Below, piece by piece: positions 56,301 through 64,000 of a stretch of DNA of 64,000 bases. A program made the position numbers and the translations under genes. The notes under the pieces were generated by a model that was not told the origin of the DNA, ran no database searches, and was given only the letters and a program-made list of their open reading frames with translations. Within the stretch, counting starts at the first letter, position 1. Each line of letters begins with the position of its first letter. Origin of the DNA: Strongyloides papillosus (taxonomy: Eukaryota; Nematoda; Chromadorea; Rhabditida; Strongyloididae); NCBI GenBank assembly GCA_005656395.1, contig SRSI01000077.1, forward strand, positions 1,736,001 through 1,800,000. The letters run 5' to 3'.

Positions 56301-59300
56301 AAAAAATGGTTTCTTCACGCATATCTAAATTCCATCTTCAACCATGAAAGAGTTGGAGGAGGGGGGTAAAATAAAATTAAACAATAAACAAATAAATAAA
56401 TATTATATTTCACTAGTAAAATACAAAATACACAGAATAAAGATACCTTAAAAATCGTTGATTGACAATATAACAAGAGAATGAAAATTATATTGAATTA
56501 TCAATTATTATTAATATTAACAAAATAATAGCATTAATTGAGATTATTATAAATAAACTATTCATCTAACTAATATTTAGTAGTGGATTAAAAAAATAAA
56601 AATTAATTTTTTTAAAAATACTTACAGGAGAAAGAAATAGTAACGACGACTTTGATAAAAATACTTGTTTCAAAGAAATCTTTAATAAGTATACGATTTA
56701 AAAAAATGCTTAGAAAAAGTAATTATTTGATAACAATGTATAAATGTTTTAGATATATAAATACCACTTTAAGAGCACTCTTAATTAGTGTTACGGACAC
56801 CCAGGTGTACTTTGGTAGTAAAGTATAACAAATAAATTGTCGTTTCAGTTTGAAATATATCACTAACCATGATCAAAGATATTATTTTTTAATAGATGTT
56901 TTACAATATTACCTAACAAAAATTGTTATCATCAATTCTTTTCAATATACTAATATAAATAAGTATTCCGACAATTTTCTCTTTCATATCATCTTACTAT
57001 TAATATATTTTTTGCTACATTCACTAAAACTAATCAAGGGTTAAACTGAATTTTTCAAAACGCCATTCTTTATTTGAGATGGTTTGGTTGATTGAAACAT
57101 TATATTAAATTTTTTCATTTCAAAAAATGATAAAAGTGTGCAAAAAACTTTTTTTCCACATTTTTATCATTTTCGATAAGGACAAAATTTTATAACTATA
57201 TCATTTTTTTCTACTCTATCCCTACATGACATTTCATTGATATCTATGTATCATTTACCTTCTTTGATTAACTATAATTAAAAGTATAACTTTTACTAAA
57301 AAAAATTTTATCAGAATATTTTGATAAAAATTTACTTTTACCAATATTGTTAACCCAACATTTATCTATTTTTACTTTTACCGATGTGGGTAATATAAAA
57401 TATTTTATATTTATATACATTTATACATACAAATGTTCACATATTTATATATATTATACATACATTCCATCAAGTATCTCTCTCTTTTAGAAGGCGCAAT
57501 GGGGATTGTCTGGTAGTCTGGAAAGTACTAAAAAAAACTACTGGCATTATGTGAATGTAGACATAAATTGAAGAATCCCTATGTATCCTTACTATTTTTA
57601 TTTCATTGAAAACACTAAATGCTAAAGAGAGATAGAATAAAAGCAGTTGGGAGAGAGAGAAAATATAGAAATAATTGACGTCAAACACACACATCGTTCA
57701 TAAAATTGATGCAACTAAATCTTCAACACATTGCAGTAGACTTTTTTTTACACAAAACATATTTTTCTTTTTCCAATATTCTCCTATTCATATATTCTAA
57801 CATATATGTTACTTTTTAATTTTAATAAGAGACATAGGGGTGACGTTCTTGTAATTTAAATAAAATAAACTAACTATTCGACACTCTTGACTTTTATATG
57901 AATAGGGTTTTATTATAGAATAGTTTATATATACTATGACGTCTATCTTTCTGTTAAAAAGAAAAATTTCCTTTTAATTTTGTAACAAAAATTCATTGAA
58001 AAGATAAATGAAGCTGTTTGGGAGAATCTTAATTAATAATATGTTTATTAACATTTATCTTAATACCTAATCAATCAATTTTATAGCTAATCAACCAAAT
58101 GTATCAGGTACTTATCAAAATATATAGCGAATAAGTCATTAAAAAAACATCTTTAAAATTATGGGTAATAAAAATATGAAAATTAAAATTATTATAAAGC
58201 ATTGACAATAAAAAACCACAAAAGAGTGATAGAATTTTTATTTGTTTGTTTAGATTACAAAGTAAATTTACCTGTCTGGGTGTTCGTAGTTCGAAAAAAT
58301 TAATATCCCTTTTACATAAGTATTAGAGGTAAAATATAAGGAGAGCGAGTTATAGAGTACCCTTAATAATATATTATTATAGACAAAAAAAGTAACTTTT
58401 TTTAATATCCAGTTTTACTTTTAGATTCTTAATGTTTTTTTAATTACACAATAATACGTTAAAATTGAAAAAATATGTAACTGTAAAATGGTAAAATATG
58501 ATATAATTAATATCTTGAGAAATAGTAAAAAACTAAACTTGGTAAGAATAAAGTATAAGAAGAAATAAAGAATGAAACTAGAAACAGTATAATATTTAAA
58601 AGACAAATAGAAAATAATACATATAGCTAATCAGTGTCAATATATTTTTTTTATGTTCCACTACGTTCTATCTAGCCCTGATAAATTACAATTATGGGGA
58701 TTAACGGATGATTAAATGAATATTTTATTAAGAAGTTAATATGATGTAATTATAATATTATCAAAATATACTTATAGAATAAAAATAGCATTTAACGTGC
58801 ATCTGAATATTGGTGGTAAGGATACTACTAATTGATCCTTTTTTAAAATATTTTAAATTTACTATTCAGGCAAGAATACAAAAAAAAAATTTCTTGTTAT
58901 AAACATCGATTTTAATATTGAAATAATCTATTAATTAATGTTTCCTCCTTTTCAATATATAACCTTAAAAAAGGTAATTAATATGTCTTTATATAAATAC
59001 CAAACTTTCATTAATCTAAATTATGAAACAAAAAAATGAAGTAAAGAATTTCCTTACACTTTTTCTACACAAAATATATTATTCTTTTGATTTAATTTAT
59101 AAAGAAAAATACATTTTTAGTGTAATTTACACCACACTATTTAGTTGATTGATGATTTATATAGGTATTTTTTAACCTTCTGATTCCTGTATCATTATAT
59201 TAACCTAATGGGAGAAAAAGAACAAACCCATTACTAAGATTATCATTTTGTATCATAAAAATATCTCTGAGTTTCCTCCTAGAAAAGACATATAGAAGAC

Positions 59301-59610
59301 CATGGTATAATATTATTATAATACCCATCCTCTTATTACAACATATGTATAATGAAGCAGGTATTCTAAAAATATTTTTGAAAATATATTTATAATTTAA
59401 CAAATATAATAATGATAACAATAATTTCATTCACTTTCTTTTTGAAACATTTAGATATGTTAGGAATAATTTATTTCCCACAAAATTAATTGTTGATACT
59501 TGTTAAACTCCAATTACAAAAAACGGGGAAATGTTAAAAAAATATGATTAAGTATAAAAATTTTAGGTAAGATAAAAAATAATACTTTATCTTTATTTCA
59601 ATGTCATATA

Positions 59611-59646
59611 TCCTTCCATGGATATGGGAAATGAAGCATGGAAGGA
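59611..59646. repeat. 10-bp inverted repeat with 16-nt spacer
   Basis: TCCTTCCATG at 59611-59620 and CATGGAAGGA at 59637-59646 are exact reverse complements and would fold as a hairpin. Confidence 0.8.
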
Positions 59647-62600
59647 AGAAGAAAAGGTAATACTATAAAATTATACATTTTGACCTCTGATCTATTTTAT
59701 ATATGTAAAAATATTAACTTTTTGGAGATAACATTAAATCGAAGTTAAATATAAAGTGTAATATTCATTTATGAATGACATTCATTTAACTTTATTAAAT
59801 AAAAAAAGAATAAATGATTGGAAGGATATTTATATGTAAAAAAGAATTTATAAAAAAAACTTCTAAAATAATAGAACGAATAAGAAAAGATAAAGTTACA
59901 AAAATGTTAGAATTTCTAAAGGAGTGTAAAATTAGAATAAAAAGATTAAGAAAAAAGACATGTGGGAATAATAAATAATGAAAGTTTCCTTTTAAAAAAT
60001 TCTACTTTAATTTATTATGTAATATTTTAAGTAGCTTTCAATGTTTCACTCATTTTTTTTTCATATACCACTGCATAAACCAAAAAAACTGTTTTCATAC
60101 TGTAAAAGTTATTTACTCAAAAAAAATGTACAATGTTATATGTTCATCAATGAAAATACTCATAAAATATTTTTAAAATTTATAATTTAATGATGCGCAG
60201 TTGTGAAGTCTTTTCAAGTTACAACCACATTTATAAATTAGTAGTTGATTACATTAGACTCAAGGTAATGAAAATATAATATATTTTCTAAATCTTTTTT
60301 TTTTCTAGACAACGGCGGTATGGGGCAATTTATGTTTTAAAAGGTATCTTTTACATTGATATGTAAATGATATACAACATTATTTATGGTTGAAACAGGC
60401 ACTACAACATGCCCATGATTCTTATTTTATATGTAGTAAATACAATCAAAGAAGACGGAATAGGGTACTCGACGATTTATATCCTCCTTCCTAGATATGA
60501 AAGAGATAAGTTAAAAATATGTGATAGATGGAAAAAAAGAGAAGTGGGTAAATTAAAAAAATAATACATTAGTTAACTAATAGAAAAACCCATAAATAAA
60601 ATCATACTCAGATGTTGAATGGCCATAAAATGATAACTCTGATTTCTTTACAATATCAAAAGAGAACTGATGTCGGTAGACATCATAAAAAGATCAGCTT
60701 TTATGATAAACATTACTTTTACTTGTTATTATAGTAGATAGTAAATTTTATACCTTCCATTGTTTCATATTTTTAACACTATATGTGGAAGCTGGAATGA
60801 ATTATAATAATAATTAGCTTATGACTATGTAATTACTTGCCCTGAGATGTTTACAACTATTATTACAATCAACAATTAAAACATAAAAAGATGAAAAGCC
60901 GATTTATATTTATTGTTCAAGTGATAAAAAAGATGAATCTAAAAACGTATTCTCTTATTAATGATATTGTAGTTCTAAAGATATATAGAATAGAATCTTT
61001 GTATAAAAAAAGACGTACTATAAATGGATAAAATATATATAAACGTTAATAGATTTAATAAATAAAGAAGTCTCAATACAAAGGAGCCATTAAAATTGTC
61101 CCCCATTACTCATTTATATTATTCACATAACCACCATATATCTATTATAAATATAGAAGACACATAGTATAATGTGATGGAGCGTGGAAAAAGAAAAGTC
61201 GCATTAATATAGAAACAATTCTCCCTAAGACATTTTCTCCTGGCCAAAAAGTAATAAAATAAGGGGTCAAAAGGAAAAAGAATAAATGTCAAGATATAAG
61301 ATCCAAATAAAGAAAGAGAAATAAAGGGGTTTAGTTGATTTATGGTTATGTGAAACAATTAATCACATTTAACTAACATATTTCATCTAAAACAAAGGTA
61401 GATGTTTCATTTTTCAACTCTATCCTATTCATCCTTCTTAAAAATACGTTTTATTTGTGTTAAAAATATTGTTAGGAAGTAGTTAAATTAATCAGGAGAC
61501 TTGATAATAAACTGAACGATAGAACACAAACTAATTGTACTTAATTAACGACTATTATAATACTGAAAAGTTACATTTTTATATTATCTAATTAACTATT
61601 CTCCTACTTCTAAAATAATATAACTATCAATTACCATCATAAAAAATATACTTTATAAATGTTGCAAAATTCTATATGTAATATCTATATACAATTTATT
61701 TCTAAATACCTATTAAAGTAATCATGAAATCTAATAAAAATTAGAAAGACATGCGTATATTTACATTAAATAATCACTTTAACATTTGTAAGTATTAAAT
61801 ATAAAAAAAAAGATATTTTTTAAAATATTAAATAACATTGTCAAGTATCTAAACAGAAATATTTAAAAAGAAAAGTATACTATTAAGGAAAATAAATTGT
61901 CTTCTAGAGTAACTCCTTCTTTCATAAAGAGTATCATATATTTTCATTAAGTACTTTGAATCATAAACTTCATAAAAGGAAGTGACAACTAATAAAATAT
62001 TGTCTCTAAAAACTCTGATCAGAGGTAGATAAACATTTATATCATGTACTAAAAATTTATAATCAAATGCCAAATACCAAAAATTAATACCATCGCATTT
62101 ATTTACATTTAAAAAGAGAACAGTAATTTTAAGGGACATTTATAAATACTAACTATGAAGGTAAAATAAAATATTTATAAAATTGTGTTTAATGGGAAAA
62201 AAATAAACAAATGTTAAAATGTTTTTTTATTAGGAAAAAATTACAGAACAAATAATACAACTAAAATTTAAAAAAAAACCATTTAAATTCTGTAAGTATG
62301 AAACATTATGTCTAGGATATGATAATATAGGAAGGTGGAAAGATTATAAGATAAATATATTACCACATATTAAGGTAACAAAAGACAGCAATAGGAATAT
62401 AATATGTAGGAATAAAAATAAAATATATAAATAAATAAAAATTTGTAACAAAAGTGCATAATTATTCAACTGTTTTATTGCCATCACATTTTCTATGATC
62501 ATTAGAGTTTATATATTTCATCACACGCTAAGAAAATTATACCAAACATTTATAAATGATATATACATTTTTACTTTGGTTGAAAAGTATATTATATATT

Positions 62601-63112
62601 TGATGTAAAAACAGCTTTGCTAAATGGGAAAATTTATTAGCACATTAAATTTGTAAGATGTATCAAAAAATTTTTTAACTGATACCCGTGATAGGGAAAA
62701 GTATAAAAGAAAGATACAGGTTACTTATAGATAGAATTAAAAGATTAATTGGGAAAATAAATTATGCAGTGAAAATAACTTTGATTAATTTTCATAAATT
62801 TAATATCTTAAAGATATTTTTTAAATAAAAAAATAGATAAATAACACAGAATAATATGCTTAAAATATCATAACACAAAGTACAAATAAAATAATAACCT
62901 TAGACCAACTATAAATCAAATAAATCCCCAATGGTACATCAACCTACCTTCAGGAGTAGTTTCTCGACTGTTCCTGTTTACCGCCAAATTGGAAAGATGT
63001 TTAACGTTGGTTTAAATTTTTTCTTCTCCCATTTACTTTCCTGTCTTTATTTTTATCTTTACATTTAGTTCCTATTTACCATTATCACGGAAGTTTCTAT
63101 CACCATATCATA

Positions 63113-64000
63113 ATGCCTGTATTTCGTGGAAAAAGATATGTTGGTTCATTGGAGGCGCTGGAGAAACTCGAAGGTCATTCTCGGTATTTTTTATGTGAAA
63201 AAACAGGAATGGTATTTAATAACTTTGATGATTTTTGTAACCATCAATTATTCTTACGGTCAAGGAGTTTTTCACCTTTTACAGAAATAAAAGATGGATG
63301 TACTTATGACGAAGCTAAGTCTATAGAAGATGAAGCCTTTGAAGAGATTTCCTTGTTATGTGATGGTTTTAAAAAAGGAATAGCGTTTTTAATAAAATTT
63401 CACTTACAAAGATATTCAGTTATAGATATTCTTTATGATATTTATCATTTTACAAATAAAAGATTTTTCGTTGGAGAAGAAATATTATACAAAGATAGGG
63501 ATTCATTTAAGAAGGGTTTTGTGATTGGTGTAAAAATAGACATGACAAATATTAAATATGTTAGTCATGAAAATGAGGATTGTCAATTTATTGACAGTGA
63601 ATGTGTTGAATATGATTTACAAGTATCAAGGATAGGGAAAATTGAAAATGTTAGCAGTAGTAGAATTATAAGAGATGGGAATGTTATTACTTCAAGATTA
63701 GTAAAAAATTTCATTTTATTTCATACAAATTGGTATTTAGATAGGACACAAATTGAAATTTCCGTAAGTTTAACTTGTTTATATTTTAAGTAAAATATTT
63801 GTGTTAATTCCTTACTTATGATATATTTCAATACGTCTTTTTTCTGTATTTTAGAAGAAAATATTAGAGAAATACAAGGTAAACACTTTAAATTGGGATG
63901 ATATTTTTGGGGGCCCCGTTCCCTCATTTCCTATAACACTGCAAAAAATTGAAATACCTAGAATGAACAATTCTTCGGAAGATGATTTAGCACTATCTCC
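63113..64000 (+). CDS. ACF1 / BAZ1A-like WAC-domain chromatin remodelling subunit (5' part)
   Basis: ACF1-type subunits pair with ISWI ATPases to space nucleosomes. Exon 1 63113-63763 and the start of exon 2 from 63855 (91-bp intron); the gene runs off the window, with 265 codons visible. The N-terminal WAC domain (about 1-125) starts MPVFRGKRYVG and has YFLCEKTGMVFNNFDDFCNH, CTYDEAKSIEDEA and LYDIYHFTNKRFFVGEEIL, in line with human BAZ1A. Further on, TSRLVKNFILFHTNWYLD and KKILEKYKVNTL resemble the BAZ1A stretch after the WAC domain. DDT, PHD and bromodomain parts would be downstream, outside the window. C. elegans athp-2 is the closest relative I can name. Confidence 0.85.

Larger units (their letters stand above)
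52438..63112. promoter_or_regulatory. 10.7-kb noncoding block upstream of tra-1 and of the ACF1-like gene
   Basis: The largest gene-free stretch in the window, between two divergent starts. No convincing ORF: those at 52449, 53220, 55777, 57470, 58421, 59200, 61119 and 61849 are short, hydrophobic or low-complexity and have no homology I recognise. G/C-richer pockets stand out at about 55000-55025, 55840-55960, 56330-56365, 56790-56815, 57480-57530 and 58270-58290. Near-matches to the GLI/TRA-1 site and inverted repeats occur (see findings). It may hold distal tra-1 promoters, noncoding exons or regulatory RNA. Confidence 0.5.

Noticed and set aside
57470..57694. 74-codon minus ORF with a leucine/tyrosine-rich start
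   Set aside because: No family resemblance; the G/C-rich part is better explained as a possible noncoding exon or regulatory element.
61849..62139. 96-codon minus ORF, the longest in the 10.7-kb block
   Set aside because: No domain, codon use like random A/T-rich DNA, no splice signals around it. Weak single-exon gene cannot be fully excluded.
1..64000. Search for transposons, viral insertions, CRISPR arrays, tRNA and rRNA genes
   Set aside because: No reverse transcriptase, transposase, integrase or capsid-like ORF, no terminal repeats, no spaced repeats and no A/B-box tRNA pattern noticed; short degraded elements could be missed by eye.

Overview
This window is nuclear DNA from a very AT-rich nematode, most likely a Strongyloides species (Strongyloididae, clade IV). 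The reasons are the strong A/T bias in coding and noncoding DNA, mostly 36-60 bp GT-AG introns, splice-acceptor-like sequences directly before many start codons (typical of spliced-leader trans-splicing), and nematode-type genes: a MOLO-1-like receptor modulator, a dopamine transporter closely resembling C. elegans DAT-1, a PBC homeodomain gene (ceh-20 type) and a single GLI/TRA-1 zinc-finger gene. The genus is an inference. All splice sites were placed by eye from reading frame and consensus.

Layout, left to right. 0.3-4.7 kb (-): RRP5/PDCD11, pre-rRNA processing. 5.2-7.0 kb (+): GH35 beta-galactosidase. 7.5-8.0 kb (-): decayed ZHP/RNF212-like meiotic RING gene. 9.0-13.1 kb (-): VPS15, regulatory subunit of the class III PI3-kinase. 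13.8-16.2 kb (-): Sac2/INPP5F-type phosphoinositide phosphatase. 17.3-17.9 kb (+): NAC-alpha. 18.2-20.6 kb (+): PFK-2/FBPase-2 with two candidate first exons. 20.7-21.8 kb (-): SGT co-chaperone. 22.1-26.5 kb (-): SKI2 RNA helicase. 27.4-30.7 kb (-): UTP11, DDX24 and an acidic protein, close together on one strand (candidate operon). 30.9-32.3 kb (+): an unrecognised 201-aa gene and a DUSP19-like phosphatase. 34.7-36.0 kb (+): DNTTIP1/TdIF1 (MiDAC deacetylase complex). 37.9-39.0 kb (+): MOLO-1-like protein, convergent with a SUN-domain gene at 39.0-40.4 kb (-). 41.5-42.6 kb (+): ceh-20, convergent with dat-1 at 42.8-44.7 kb (-). 47.8-52.4 kb (-): tra-1. 52.4-63.1 kb: a long noncoding block. 63.1 kb to the end (+): 5' part of an ACF1/BAZ1A-like WAC-domain gene.

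Themes. Ribosome biogenesis and RNA metabolism dominate the left half (RRP5, UTP11, DDX24, SKI2, NAC). VPS15 and Sac2 are adjacent same-strand genes that both act on phosphoinositides. On the right, the dopamine transporter gene is 192 bp tail-to-tail from the homologue of ceh-20, which in C. elegans is one of the regulators of dopamine-neuron identity; a pair of ETS-like CCGGAA sites lies upstream of dat-1. tra-1 has an unusually long upstream region carrying several near-matches to the GLI/TRA-1 binding site. No viral, plasmid, transposon or CRISPR structures were recognised, and no tRNA or rRNA genes were seen.
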